Part shown: one piece after another, positions 18,416 to 28,050 of the stretch
Numbering within the stretch: the first letter of the stretch is position 1
Layout of the letters: each line of letters opens with the position of its first letter
Source of the DNA: an uncultured Clostridia bacterium
GTDB taxonomy: Bacteria > Bacillota > Clostridia > Oscillospirales > CAG-382
DNA: 64,000 nt
Direction: 5' to 3'
Assembly: GCA_947630765.1 (NCBI GenBank)
Contig: CANRIX010000003.1
Span: 1 to 64,000, forward strand
Made by a program: the position numbers and the translations under genes
Notes under the pieces: generated by a model
Database searches by the model: none
Seen by the model: only the letters and a program-made list of their open reading frames with translations
Told to the model about the DNA's origin: nothing

Positions 18416-19222
18416 ATGGACGGCAATCTGCCCCGCTGGGCGAAGCGGGCGAAGGAACTGGACCTGCTGCGCGGACTCGCGGTGCTGCTGATGATCGCCG
18501 ACCACTTCTTTTTCGACCTTTGGGGGCTTCTGCCGGATCTTTTTTCGACCTATCCGAAACCTCTCGAAACGCTCGGGCGGTCCTACTGGAACTGGGAAGT
18601 CCGCGCCGTCGTGCGGCCGGTCGTGCTGTTCGTGTTCTTCGCGCTGACCGGGGTCTGCTGCTCCTTTTCGCGCAGCAATCTCGCACGTGGGGGCAAGCTG
18701 TTCGCGGTCGCGATGGTGCTGACCGGCGGGACCTTCGTCGTCGGAAAGCTGACCGATTCCCCGGACCTGACCATCGCTTGCGGCGTACTGCACTGCATCT
18801 CGATCGCCCTGCTGCTGGTCGGGCTCTGCGAAAAGCTCCGCATGAACAAATGGGTCTATCTCGCCGTCGGGCTTTCGCTTTGGGGGTTCGGCGTCGCCGT
18901 CGACCTGCTGGTCCAGCCGGGGCTGACGCCTTACGGCGCGGAGCCGCTGCTCCCGCTGCTGGTGAAGTCCTTCTTCGGGTTTGCGATGTGCGGGTCGGAC
19001 AGTTTCTCCTTCCCGCTGGTCTGCGGACAGATCTTCGTCGGGGTGTTCCTCGGAAAACAGTTCTACCCCGAACGGAAGTCCCTGCTCAAAAGCCCCTACC
19101 GCAACCACCCGCTGACCTTTCTCGGGCGGCACAGCCTGTGGGTCTATTTCGCCCACCAACTGCTCCTGCCGGTGCTGACGGCGGGGGTGCTGCTCGCGAT
19201 GGGGTACACGCTGGCCCTTTAA
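18416..19222 (+). CDS. DUF1624/heparan-alpha-glucosaminide N-acetyltransferase-like membrane protein
   Basis: 'ELDLLRGLAVLLMIADHFFFDLW' N-terminus and multiple TMs. Confidence 0.85.
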   Translation: MDGNLPRWAKRAKELDLLRGLAVLLMIADHFFFDLWGLLPDLFSTYPKPLETLGRSYWNWEVRAVVRPVVLFVFFALTGVCCSFSRSNLARGGKLFAVAMVLTGGTFVVGKLTDSPDLTIACGVLHCISIALLLVGLCEKLRMNKWVYLAVGLSLWGFGVAVDLLVQPGLTPYGAEPLLPLLVKSFFGFAMCGSDSFSFPLVCGQIFVGVFLGKQFYPERKSLLKSPYRNHPLTFLGRHSLWVYFAHQLLLPVLTAGVLLAMGYTLAL

Positions 19223-19247
19223 TTCTCTGTGAAAAGGTGATGCTTCC

Positions 19248-20855
19248 ATGGCGGAAAGCCTGTACGAACGCCTGGCGAACAACCGGGACAGTTCCTCCCC
19301 GGCGCTCTACTACGAAAACAAACGCATTTCCTACCCCGTTCTCCTGCACCGGGTGCGCCAAATGGCGGGCTGGCTCCGCCGCCTCGGCGTGAAAAAGGGG
19401 GACGTCGTGACGGTGTCCCTGCCGAACATTCCGGCGTGCGTCTACGCGCTGTACGCGCTGAACATGGTCGGGGCGGTGCAGAACATCATTCACCCGCTTT
19501 CCCCGGTTTCGGAGGTCATTCGCACCGCCGACGACACGGACAGCACGCTCGTCCTGCTGCTTTCGACGACCTATCGCGAGAATCGGGAGCTGTTCCGCGC
19601 AAGCAAGCGTCGGTTCGCCTTCGCGAACCCCATGTACGAGCATTCCCTGCATATGCGCCTGCTCTGCCGGCTGCAATACGGCGCCGTCCCGGAGAGCGAC
19701 CGAATCTTCGACCTCGACCGCTTCCGCCGGGAAGCGGAATGCACCGCATGCACCCCGCCGGACAGCGCCTCTCCGTCCGTCCTGTTGCATTCCGGCGGGA
19801 CGACCGGGTACCCGAAGACCATCGAACTGAGCGACGACGCGATCAATTCTCTCGTCGCGAAGGCCGACGACCTGCTGCCGAACGGCATGAAGAACCGTTC
19901 CATGCTCGCGGTCCTGCCCGCCTTCCACGGGTTCGGGCTGGGAATGGGGATCCACGCCCCGCTCTTCTGGGGGGAATCCTGCGCCCTGATGACCCGCTTC
20001 AGCCTCAAAAAGACCGTCCGCTGGATCAACGAGGGAAAGATCAACTTCATCATCGGCGTGCCGCTGCTCTATCAGAAGCTGATGAAGGAGCCGTCCTTCC
20101 TGAGCGCACGGCTGGACCGGCTGGAATGTGCGTTCATCGGCGGCGACAACGTCCCGCAAAGCCTGATCACGTCCTTCAACCGGCTCATGGAGGAGAAAGG
20201 CTCCCCCTGCCGGATGCTGGAGGGGTACGGGCTGACCGAAACCGTCACGGTCTGCACGGTCAATACGATCGCGAACTTCCGCGCTTCTTCCGTCGGGAAG
20301 CCGCTGCGCGGGATCGCGCTTTCGATCCGCGACGAGGACGAAAATCCCCTGCCGACCGGCGAAATCGGCGAAGTCTACGTCGCCGGGGACACACTGATGA
20401 ACGGCTATCGGAACGACCCGGAAGCGACCGCCCGTACCATCCGAACGCTCGACGGAAAAACGTGGATCCGCACCGGCGACCTCGGGTACCTCGACGAGGA
20501 CGGCTACCTGTTCCTCAAGGGGCGCAAGAAGCGGGTGTTCAAGGTCGCTGGGATCAACGTCTACCCCGCCGAGGTCGAACGCATCGCGACGGACCTGCAG
20601 GAGGACGTCTACGACGCCGCCTTCGTGCTGTTTGAAACGCCGAAACCCCATACGGTGCTGTTCCTGGTGCGGAACAAGCATTCCGAGCGGAGCGAGGAGG
20701 AAATTCGCTCCATCCTGCGTGCCCGGCTGGAGGAACGGCTGCTGAAGTACAGCCTGCCGCAGCGCATCGTCTTTCTCGACGACTTCCCCAAGACTGCGGT
20801 CGGAAAGACCGATCACAAGGCGTTCCGCGACGTCGGCGAGGAGGAGAACGCATGA
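19248..20855 (+). CDS. AMP-dependent acyl-CoA synthetase/ligase
   Basis: 'LLHSGGTTGYPKTIELS', 'EGYGLTETVTV', 'GDLGYLDEDGYLFLKGRKKRVFKVAGINVYPAEVE'. Confidence 0.94.
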   Translation: MAESLYERLANNRDSSSPALYYENKRISYPVLLHRVRQMAGWLRRLGVKKGDVVTVSLPNIPACVYALYALNMVGAVQNIIHPLSPVSEVIRTADDTDSTLVLLLSTTYRENRELFRASKRRFAFANPMYEHSLHMRLLCRLQYGAVPESDRIFDLDRFRREAECTACTPPDSASPSVLLHSGGTTGYPKTIELSDDAINSLVAKADDLLPNGMKNRSMLAVLPAFHGFGLGMGIHAPLFWGESCALMTRFSLKKTVRWINEGKINFIIGVPLLYQKLMKEPSFLSARLDRLECAFIGGDNVPQSLITSFNRLMEEKGSPCRMLEGYGLTETVTVCTVNTIANFRASSVGKPLRGIALSIRDEDENPLPTGEIGEVYVAGDTLMNGYRNDPEATARTIRTLDGKTWIRTGDLGYLDEDGYLFLKGRKKRVFKVAGINVYPAEVERIATDLQEDVYDAAFVLFETPKPHTVLFLVRNKHSERSEEEIRSILRARLEERLLKYSLPQRIVFLDDFPKTAVGKTDHKAFRDVGEEENA

Positions 20856-21718
20856 AACTGCTGCTGCTGCCCCACCCGCTGCGGGCGGAAACCGTAGCGT
20901 TCTGCGCCGAATTGGCGGGATTCCTCAAGCGAAACGGGCACACCGCCTGCGCCCTGCCGGACGGGATCCAACCGCTGCGGCAGGCGGGCGCGGACCTGCC
21001 CGCGTTCGACGGGCAGGCGGACCTCGCGGCGGTCGCCGGCGGGGACGGCGCGGTGCTGCGGAGCGTGCGGGCGCTGCTCGCGTATGACCTGCCGGTCTGG
21101 GCGGTCAATTTCGGTCGCGTCGGCTACCTGACCGACTGCGAACCGGCGGACGCATTCGCGTCCTTCCGCAAACTGCTCGCCGGGGACTGCCTGATCGAGC
21201 GCCGCATCCTGCTGGAAGGCGAAGCGGAAAATCCCGGCGAACCGCCGCGCCGCTTCCTCGCGCTCAACGAGGCGGTCATTCACCGTTCGGCGCTCTCGCG
21301 GGCGCTCCGGCTGGAGCTCTCCGTCGATCAAAACCTGCTGCAGACCTTCCCGGCGGACGGTCTGATCGTCGCGACGCCGACCGGCTCGACGGCGTACAAC
21401 CTGTCCGCGGGCGGACCGATCCTGATGCCGGAATCCGGCAACCTCGTCGTGACCCCGGTCTGTCCGTACACCCTCAACAACCGCTCGCTGGTCGTGCCGG
21501 GGACGGACACGGTCGGCGTCCGCGTTTCCCTGCCCCCGCCGGAAGGCGGCGGGGAGGACGGGCTTCCCCTGCTGACCGCCGACGGCTGCGAAAAGCTGCC
21601 GCTGCGCGACGGGGCGCTCGTCACGGTGCGGCAGGCAGAAAAGACATTCCGTCTGGTCCGCACGTCCCGCGACAGCTTCTGCCGCACGCTTCAGCAAAAA
21701 CTCGCCAGAACCCTCTGA
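20852..21718 (+). CDS. nadK: NAD kinase
   Basis: 'AVAGGDGAVLRSVR', 'VNFGRVGYLTD', 'ATPTGSTAYNLSAGGPIL'. Confidence 0.95.
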   Translation: MKLLLLPHPLRAETVAFCAELAGFLKRNGHTACALPDGIQPLRQAGADLPAFDGQADLAAVAGGDGAVLRSVRALLAYDLPVWAVNFGRVGYLTDCEPADAFASFRKLLAGDCLIERRILLEGEAENPGEPPRRFLALNEAVIHRSALSRALRLELSVDQNLLQTFPADGLIVATPTGSTAYNLSAGGPILMPESGNLVVTPVCPYTLNNRSLVVPGTDTVGVRVSLPPPEGGGEDGLPLLTADGCEKLPLRDGALVTVRQAEKTFRLVRTSRDSFCRTLQQKLARTL

Positions 21719-21756
21719 ACCAAGCCCTTCGGAAGTAAAGAAAGGATCAACCGTTT

Positions 21757-22608
21757 ATGTACCGCATCGTTTCCAAAACCCCCCTCAACCCCACCGTCAC
21801 CCGCATGGAGATCGAAGCCCCGTTCGTCGCCCGCAAGGCGAAGCCCGGGCAGTTCATCATCCTGCGCGTGGACGAAAACGGGGAACGCATTCCGCTGACC
21901 GTCGCCGGGTGCGACCGCGAAGCGGGGACCGTGGAGATCATCTTCCAGGTCGTCGGCGCGACCACCGAACTGCTCAACCGCAAGCAAGCGGGCGAATCCA
22001 TTCAGGATTTCGTCGGCCCGCTCGGCGTTCCGTCCAAGCTCGACGGACTGAAAAACGTCTGCATCGTCGGCGGCGGCGTCGGCTGCGCCATCGCCCTGCC
22101 GCTCGCCCGTGCGCTGCACGAAGCGGGCGCGAAGGTCACGTCCGTCATCGGCTTCCGAAGCAAGGACCTGCTGATTTTGGAGGACGACTTCCGCGCCGTT
22201 TCCGACCGGCTGTTCGTCATGACCGACGACGGTTCCTACGGCGAAAAAGGCAACGTCTGCGTCCCGCTGAACGACCTGTTCGCGCAAGGCGAGACCTTCG
22301 ACGAGATCATCGCGATCGGTCCGCTGATCATGATGAAATTCGTCGTCGAAGCCGCCCGACCGACCGGGATCCCCTGCACGGTCTCGATGAACCCGATCAT
22401 GATCGACGGCACCGGCATGTGCGGCGGCTGCCGCCTGACCCTGCACCGCGACGGCAAGCCGGTCACGAAGTTTGCCTGCGTAGACGGGCCGGACTTCAAC
22501 GGGTACGAGGTGGACTTCGACGAAGCGATGTCCCGCGGAACGATGTACCGGGAATTCGAGCAGGAAGCCCGCGAGCGGGTCTGCAACCTCTACCGCACCC
22601 AAGGCTGA
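21757..22608 (+). CDS. NfnA/SudB-like FAD/NAD-binding subunit
   Basis: Ferredoxin-reductase-like fold and C-terminal 'MCGGCRLTLHRDGKPVTKFACVDGPDF' 2Fe-2S motif; paired with 22631. Confidence 0.92.
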   Translation: MYRIVSKTPLNPTVTRMEIEAPFVARKAKPGQFIILRVDENGERIPLTVAGCDREAGTVEIIFQVVGATTELLNRKQAGESIQDFVGPLGVPSKLDGLKNVCIVGGGVGCAIALPLARALHEAGAKVTSVIGFRSKDLLILEDDFRAVSDRLFVMTDDGSYGEKGNVCVPLNDLFAQGETFDEIIAIGPLIMMKFVVEAARPTGIPCTVSMNPIMIDGTGMCGGCRLTLHRDGKPVTKFACVDGPDFNGYEVDFDEAMSRGTMYREFEQEARERVCNLYRTQG

Positions 22609-22630
22609 AGCGCAAGAAAGGAAGAAACCC

Positions 22631-24052
22631 ATGTCTGTCAAACCGAATCTTTCCCCGAAAAAGAATCCGATGCCCTCGCAGCCGCCGGAGGTGCGCGCCC
22701 ACAACTTCCTGGAAGTCGCGACCGGCTACGACGAAGCGACCGCCGTCGACGAAGCGCTGCGGTGCCTGCATTGTAAAAATATGCCCTGCGTATCCGGCTG
22801 CCCGGTCAACGTGGAGATCCCGGCGTTCATCGAAAAGGTCAAGGAGGGCGACTTCGAGGGCGCCTACCAGATCATCAGCCGCACCTCCTCCCTGCCCGCC
22901 GTCTGCGGACGGGTCTGCCCGCAGGAAACGCAGTGCGAAGCGAAATGCGTTCGCGGGATAAAGGGCGAGCCGGTCGGGATCGGTCACCTGGAGCGGTTCG
23001 TCGCCGATTGGCACAACCTCCACAGCGATCAACCGGTCGAGCGTCCCGCCCCGAACGGGCATCAGGTCGCCGTCGTCGGTTCCGGCCCCGCGGGGCTGAC
23101 CTGCGCGGGGGACCTGGCGAAGAAGGGGTACGCCGTGACCGTCTTTGAAGCGCTGCACACCGCCGGCGGCGTGCTGGTCTACGGGATCCCGGAGTTCCGC
23201 CTGCCGAAGGAGATCGTCCGCAAGGAGGTCGAAAACCTCTCGGCGCTCGGCGTGGACGTGCAGACGAATATGGTCGTCGGCAAGACGCTGACCGTCGACG
23301 AGCTGTTTGAAATGGGCTTTGAAGCGGTGTTCATCGGCTCCGGCGCGGGACTGCCGAACTTCATGGGCATTCCGGGCGAAAGCCTGAAGGGCGTCTATTC
23401 CGCCAACGAATTCCTGACCCGCAGCAACCTGATGAAGGCCTACGAGGAGCACCCGGTCACGCCGATCCGCAAGGGCGGCAGGGTCGCCGTCGTCGGCGGC
23501 GGCAACGTCGCGATGGACGCGGCGCGGACGGCGCTCCGGCTGGGAGCGGAAAAGGTGTACATCGTCTACCGGCGTTCCATGGAGGAGCTTCCCGCCCGTC
23601 GGGAGGAGGTCGAGCACGCGGAAGAGGAAGGCATCGAGTTCCGCCTGCTCAATAACCCGGTCGAGGTGCTCGGCTACGAGAACCCGTCCGACCGCCGTGA
23701 CCCGAAAAACGGCTGCGTGACCGGGCTGAAATGTATCCGCATGGAGCTCGGCGAACCCGACGAGCGGGGTCGCCGCCGTCCCGTCCCGGTGCCGGGCAGC
23801 GAGTTCGTGCTGGACGTGGACACCGTCGTCATCGCCATCGGCACGTCCCCGAACCCGCTGATCAAGTCCACGACGGAGGGGCTTTCGGTCAATCCACGCG
23901 GGGGCATCATCGTCGAGGAAGCGACCGGCGCGACCACGCGGGAGGGCGTGTTCGCCGGCGGAGACGCGGTGACCGGCGCGGCGACCGTCATTTCCGCCAT
24001 GGGCGCGGGCAAGGTCGCGGCGAAAGCAATCGGCGAATTCCTCTCGAAATAA
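22631..24052 (+). CDS. GltD/NfnB-like NADPH-dependent oxidoreductase
   Basis: 'ALRCLHCKNMPCVSGCPVNVEIPAFI', 'VAVVGSGPAGLTCAGDLAKKGY', 'GVFAGGDAVTGAATVI'. Confidence 0.95.
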   Translation: MSVKPNLSPKKNPMPSQPPEVRAHNFLEVATGYDEATAVDEALRCLHCKNMPCVSGCPVNVEIPAFIEKVKEGDFEGAYQIISRTSSLPAVCGRVCPQETQCEAKCVRGIKGEPVGIGHLERFVADWHNLHSDQPVERPAPNGHQVAVVGSGPAGLTCAGDLAKKGYAVTVFEALHTAGGVLVYGIPEFRLPKEIVRKEVENLSALGVDVQTNMVVGKTLTVDELFEMGFEAVFIGSGAGLPNFMGIPGESLKGVYSANEFLTRSNLMKAYEEHPVTPIRKGGRVAVVGGGNVAMDAARTALRLGAEKVYIVYRRSMEELPARREEVEHAEEEGIEFRLLNNPVEVLGYENPSDRRDPKNGCVTGLKCIRMELGEPDERGRRRPVPVPGSEFVLDVDTVVIAIGTSPNPLIKSTTEGLSVNPRGGIIVEEATGATTREGVFAGGDAVTGAATVISAMGAGKVAAKAIGEFLSK

Positions 24053-24066
24053 ACCTGATTTTGGCG

Positions 24067-24116
24067 TTCCGCCGGGGCTTTTGACGGCTCCGGCGGAAAA
24101 TTTTTCCCCTTTTTTA
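24067..24116 (+). terminator. Rho-independent terminator
   Basis: TTCCGCCGG...CCGGCGGAA followed by T-rich tract. Confidence 0.8.
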
Positions 24117-24137
24117 GAAAAAATCATTAGAAACCTA

Positions 24138-24166
24138 TTGACAATCACATGATTATGTGCTATTAT
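24138..24166 (+). promoter_or_regulatory. promoter (TTGACA-N17-TATTAT) with CACATGATTATGTG inverted repeat in the spacer
   Basis: Perfect -35; 5-bp-arm inverted repeat 24146-24159. Confidence 0.75.
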
Positions 24167-24190
24167 CGTATGCGAAGGGAGGCGCAGGGA

Positions 24191-25081
24191 ATGGAACTGC
24201 AATTTCGGAACATCTGCAAGAGCTTCGGGGAGAAACGCGTCCTGCGGGAGGTCAGTTTTACCGCCGAAGGCGGGAAGGCGTTCGGTCTGCTCGGGCGGAA
24301 CGGCGCGGGAAAAACCACGTCCATTCGGATCCTTATGAACGTCTTTCCGGCGGACAGCGGGGAGGTCCTGCTCGACGGCGAACCGATCCGGCGGGAGATC
24401 CGCACGTTCGGCTACCTGCCGGAGGAACGCGGGCTTTACCCGAAGAAAAAGGTGCTCGAACAGCTCACCTATTTCGCCGAACTCAAGGGCATGGCGCGAA
24501 AGGACGCGATCCGCGCCGTCGACGGCTGGCTGGAACGGCTCGGCATGGCGGACTGCCGGAACAAGCGGCTGGACACCCTCTCGAAAGGCAACCAGCAGAA
24601 GATCCAGCTGATCACCGCCCTCGCGCACGATCCGCCGATCATCATCCTCGACGAGCCGTTTTCCGGGCTCGACCCGGTCAACGCACGGCTGCTCAAGGAC
24701 GTCGTGCGGGAGGAGATCGCCCGGGGGAAGATCGTCCTGTTTTCCAGCCACCAGATGAACTATATCGAGGAATTCTGCGACAGCATCGCCATCCTCAACG
24801 GCGGGAAGGTCGTGCTTTCCGGCAATCTGCAGAAGATCAAGCGGGCGTACCCCCGCGACCGGCTGACCGTCCGTTCCCGGCAATGCGGGGAGATTTGCGC
24901 CCTGCTCGGCGAACGCTGTACGCCGGACGGTCCCGACGGACTGCTGATCCGCCTGGATTCCCCCGACGACAAGCCGGAGGTCATGCGGACGCTGACGGAG
25001 CGGTTCGACCTCGACGAGCTGCGCGTCTTTGAACCGTCGCTCAACGACATTTTCGTCTCCTGCGCGACCGAAAAGGCGTAG
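24191..25081 (+). CDS. ABC transporter ATP-binding protein (NatA-like)
   Basis: 'GLLGRNGAGKTTSIRIL', 'LSKGNQQKIQLI', 'IIILDEPFSGLDP'. Confidence 0.94.
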   Translation: MELQFRNICKSFGEKRVLREVSFTAEGGKAFGLLGRNGAGKTTSIRILMNVFPADSGEVLLDGEPIRREIRTFGYLPEERGLYPKKKVLEQLTYFAELKGMARKDAIRAVDGWLERLGMADCRNKRLDTLSKGNQQKIQLITALAHDPPIIILDEPFSGLDPVNARLLKDVVREEIARGKIVLFSSHQMNYIEEFCDSIAILNGGKVVLSGNLQKIKRAYPRDRLTVRSRQCGEICALLGERCTPDGPDGLLIRLDSPDDKPEVMRTLTERFDLDELRVFEPSLNDIFVSCATEKA

Positions 25082-25102
25082 GGGGAAGGAGGGAACCGAC
25101 CC

Positions 25103-26350
25103 ATGAGACAGTTTCGGAAGATCTTTCGCTTTGAAACGGTCAATCTGCTGACCAAAAAGGTGTATATCGGCGTGACGCTGTTCCTGATCGCCGTCATCGT
25201 CTGCGTGACCTTCTTTCCGCGTGTCGCGGCGCTTTTCGCGGACGACGAAGAAGAACAGAGCGGGACGGCGGAAGCGCTGCTGGTCGCCGGCGTGCCGGAG
25301 GGCGGCGAGGAAACCGTCCGGCAGGTGTTTTCCGGCGCGTTCCCCGGCGCGGTCGTGCAGATTCGGAACGACGTGCCGAACCGGGACGAATTGGATGGAC
25401 TGCTGACCGACGGCGGGATTTCCTGCGCCTTCCTGCTCGACGGCTGGACGTCCTACACCTACTGCGTCGAGAACCTCTCGATGTACGATTACAACACCAC
25501 CGTCGCGGACGAGGCGCTGCAGACCGCCTACCGCATGAACGCCCTGACCGCGAGCGGCGTCCCCGCCGACGAAGCGGCGAACATCCTCTCGACGCCCGTG
25601 ACCCACGAAACGCTCGCCATCCGGGCGGTCCAGGCGGAAAATTACCTCTACACCTACGTCATGATCTTCGCCCTGTACATCGTCATCATGGTCTACGGGC
25701 AGATCATCGCGTCCAACGTCGCCGCCGAGAAGAGCTCGCGGGCGATGGAACTGCTGATCACCAGCGTCGACCCGCTCAGCATGATGTTCGGCAAGGTGCT
25801 CGCGTCCTGTCTCGCCGGGTTCGTGCAGCTCGCGGCGGTGTTCGGGACCGCCCTCGTCTGCTTCCGGCTCAACGCGTCCGAATGGGAGGACCTGCCGGTC
25901 ATCGGGGGGCTGTTCAATATCCCCGGCGGGCTGTTCGCCTACCTGCTGCTGTTCTTCGTGCTCGGTTTCCTGTTCTACGCGTTCCTCTACGGGGCGGTCG
26001 GCTCGACGGTTTCCAAGCTCGAGGACGCGAACACGGCGGTCATGCCGGTCACGATGCTGTTCGTCATCACATTCGTCGTCGTCATGACCGGCATCAGCGG
26101 GGACGCCATGATCGACGGGACGATGATGCGCGTCTTCTCGTTCCTGCCGTTCTCATCGCCGATGGCGATGTTCGCCCGTATCGCGATGGGGCAGGTCGCG
26201 GTCTGGGAGATCGTCCTGTCGCTGTCCCTGCTGACCGCCTCGGTCGTCGGGGTCGGCGTGCTCTCTGCGAAGATCTACCGGGTCGGCGTCCTGCTGTACG
26301 GCGCACGCCCGAAGCTGCGCGACCTGCTCAAAGCGGTGCGGAACGCATGA
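25103..26350 (+). CDS. ABC-2 type permease (NatB-like)
   Basis: Multi-TM, 'QIIASNVAAEKSSRAMELLITSVDPLSMMFGKVLA'. Confidence 0.9.
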   Translation: MRQFRKIFRFETVNLLTKKVYIGVTLFLIAVIVCVTFFPRVAALFADDEEEQSGTAEALLVAGVPEGGEETVRQVFSGAFPGAVVQIRNDVPNRDELDGLLTDGGISCAFLLDGWTSYTYCVENLSMYDYNTTVADEALQTAYRMNALTASGVPADEAANILSTPVTHETLAIRAVQAENYLYTYVMIFALYIVIMVYGQIIASNVAAEKSSRAMELLITSVDPLSMMFGKVLASCLAGFVQLAAVFGTALVCFRLNASEWEDLPVIGGLFNIPGGLFAYLLLFFVLGFLFYAFLYGAVGSTVSKLEDANTAVMPVTMLFVITFVVVMTGISGDAMIDGTMMRVFSFLPFSSPMAMFARIAMGQVAVWEIVLSLSLLTASVVGVGVLSAKIYRVGVLLYGARPKLRDLLKAVRNA

Positions 26351-26859
26351 AAAAACACCTGTACCTGCTCGGCGGTCCGATGGGCGTCGGAAAAACCACC
26401 GTCTGCCGCCTGCTGCAAGGGCGTCTGCCGAACTGCGTCTTTCTGGACGGCGACTGGTGCTGGGACGCTCGCCCGTTCACCGTCAACGAAGAAACCAAGC
26501 GGATGGTGCTGGACAATATTCGCCATTTGTTGGGGAATTTCCTGCGATGCACCGCCTATGAAAACGTCCTGTTCTGCTGGGTCCTGCAGGAGCAGACCGT
26601 CTGGGACGAACTGCTCTCCCTGCGGGAAGCCGCGGACGTCGACGTGACCTGCGCCGCCCTGCTCTGTTCGCCGGACGCGCTCAAAGACCGCCTGCGTCGG
26701 GACATCGACGCGGGACTGCGTCAGCCGGACGTCCTCGCGCGAAGTCTGGAACGGCTCCCGCTCTACCGCGACCTGCGCGTCCCCACGCTGGACACCACCA
26801 CCCTCACGCCGGAACAAGCGGCAAACGCCGTCCTGCACATGGCAACGAAAACCCCGTAA
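26347..26859 (+). CDS. P-loop kinase-like NTPase
   Basis: 'LYLLGGPMGVGKTTVCRLL' Walker A; ATGA overlap with the permease. Confidence 0.8.
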   Translation: MKKHLYLLGGPMGVGKTTVCRLLQGRLPNCVFLDGDWCWDARPFTVNEETKRMVLDNIRHLLGNFLRCTAYENVLFCWVLQEQTVWDELLSLREAADVDVTCAALLCSPDALKDRLRRDIDAGLRQPDVLARSLERLPLYRDLRVPTLDTTTLTPEQAANAVLHMATKTP

Positions 26860-26876
26860 GGAAAGGAGTGAACCCT

Positions 26877-27983
26877 ATGCCGTTCACCACGGAAGAACAG
26901 CAACGCTACGCAAGACACTTCGTCCTGCGGGAGATCGGCCCGGACGGGCAGGAAAAACTTCGCTCGTCGAAGGTGCTCGTCATCGGCGCGGGGGCGCTGG
27001 GCGGGACGGCCCTGCTCTACCTCGCGGCGGCCGGGGTCGGCACGCTCGGCGTCGCGGAATTCGACCGCGTGGAGCTGTCCAACCTCCAGCGGCAGACCCT
27101 CTACACCGCTTCCGACGTCGGGCGGGACAAGCTCGACGCCGTCGTCGCGGCGATCCGCGAGCGCAACCCGTATGTGACCGTCGTCCCCCACCGCGGACGG
27201 GTCACCCCGGAGACCCTGCCCGCCCTGCTCGAACCCTACGACTTCGTGCTGGACTGTACCGACCGCTTTGAAACCAAATTCCTCATCAATGACGCCTGCG
27301 TTTTGGGGCGTAAACCCTATTGCCACGCCGGGGTGCTTCGGTTCGAGGGGCAGGTGCTGACCTATCTGCCCGGAAAAGGTCCCTGCCTGCGGTGCCTGCT
27401 CGGGAGCGTCCCGACCGGCGCGCCGACCTGCGCGGAGAGCGGCGTACTCGGGGCGGTGACCGGGGTCGTCGGCAGTCTGCAGGCGCTCGAAGCGGTCAAG
27501 TACCTGCTCGGCGTCGGGGAACTGCTGGTGGGGCGGGTGTTTCGGTTCGACGGGCTGACGATGGAGGTCCGCGTTTCCCCGTTCCCGCACCGCGACCCGG
27601 ACTGCCCGGTCTGCGGCGAGCATCCGACCGTCCGTTCCCTGACGGCGTCCGGCGTCCGCGAACAGTACGACCCCGCCGGCTGCGGGACCGAAGAACCGGC
27701 GCGGGAAATGGATTTCCGCACGTTCCTCCGCACCCGGACGGAAAGCGACCTGCTGCTCGACGCACGGGAGGACGGACTGCGGAAATTCGGCGGCATCCCC
27801 GGGTCGCTTCCCTACCCGGCGGACGACGGGGGACTGCCGACGGACCGCCGCATCTTCGTCTACTGCCAGACCGGCGAAAAGAGCGCTTCCCTGGTGCGCC
27901 GACTGGCCTCGCGGGGGCTCGACGCCTACAACCTGACCGGCGGATTCCGCGCGTACCTGCGTTTGGACGATTCCACGTCTTGA
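26877..27983 (+). CDS. HesA/MoeB/ThiF family E1-like protein fused to C-terminal rhodanese
   Basis: 'GAGALGGTALLYLAAAGVGTLGVAEFDRVELSNLQRQ', CxxC pairs, 'APTCAESGVLG', rhodanese 'FVYCQTGEKS'. Confidence 0.9.
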   Translation: MPFTTEEQQRYARHFVLREIGPDGQEKLRSSKVLVIGAGALGGTALLYLAAAGVGTLGVAEFDRVELSNLQRQTLYTASDVGRDKLDAVVAAIRERNPYVTVVPHRGRVTPETLPALLEPYDFVLDCTDRFETKFLINDACVLGRKPYCHAGVLRFEGQVLTYLPGKGPCLRCLLGSVPTGAPTCAESGVLGAVTGVVGSLQALEAVKYLLGVGELLVGRVFRFDGLTMEVRVSPFPHRDPDCPVCGEHPTVRSLTASGVREQYDPAGCGTEEPAREMDFRTFLRTRTESDLLLDAREDGLRKFGGIPGSLPYPADDGGLPTDRRIFVYCQTGEKSASLVRRLASRGLDAYNLTGGFRAYLRLDDSTS

Positions 27984-28008
27984 CAGGTCGAAAAATTTGT
28001 GCTATAGT
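27980..28008 (+). promoter_or_regulatory. promoter (TTGACA-N17-TATAGT), TGTGC extended -10
   Basis: Overlaps the stop of the E1 gene; palindrome CTGTATACAG at 28011-28020. Confidence 0.8.
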
Positions 28009-28050
28009 GACTGTATACAGAATGTTGATCGGGAAGGAGCCCCTATTGCC

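Noticed and set aside
22496-25606. 1036-aa minus-strand ORF
   Set aside because: Antisense to the NfnAB-like and NatA genes; low-complexity Arg/Asp/Val-rich translation without domains.
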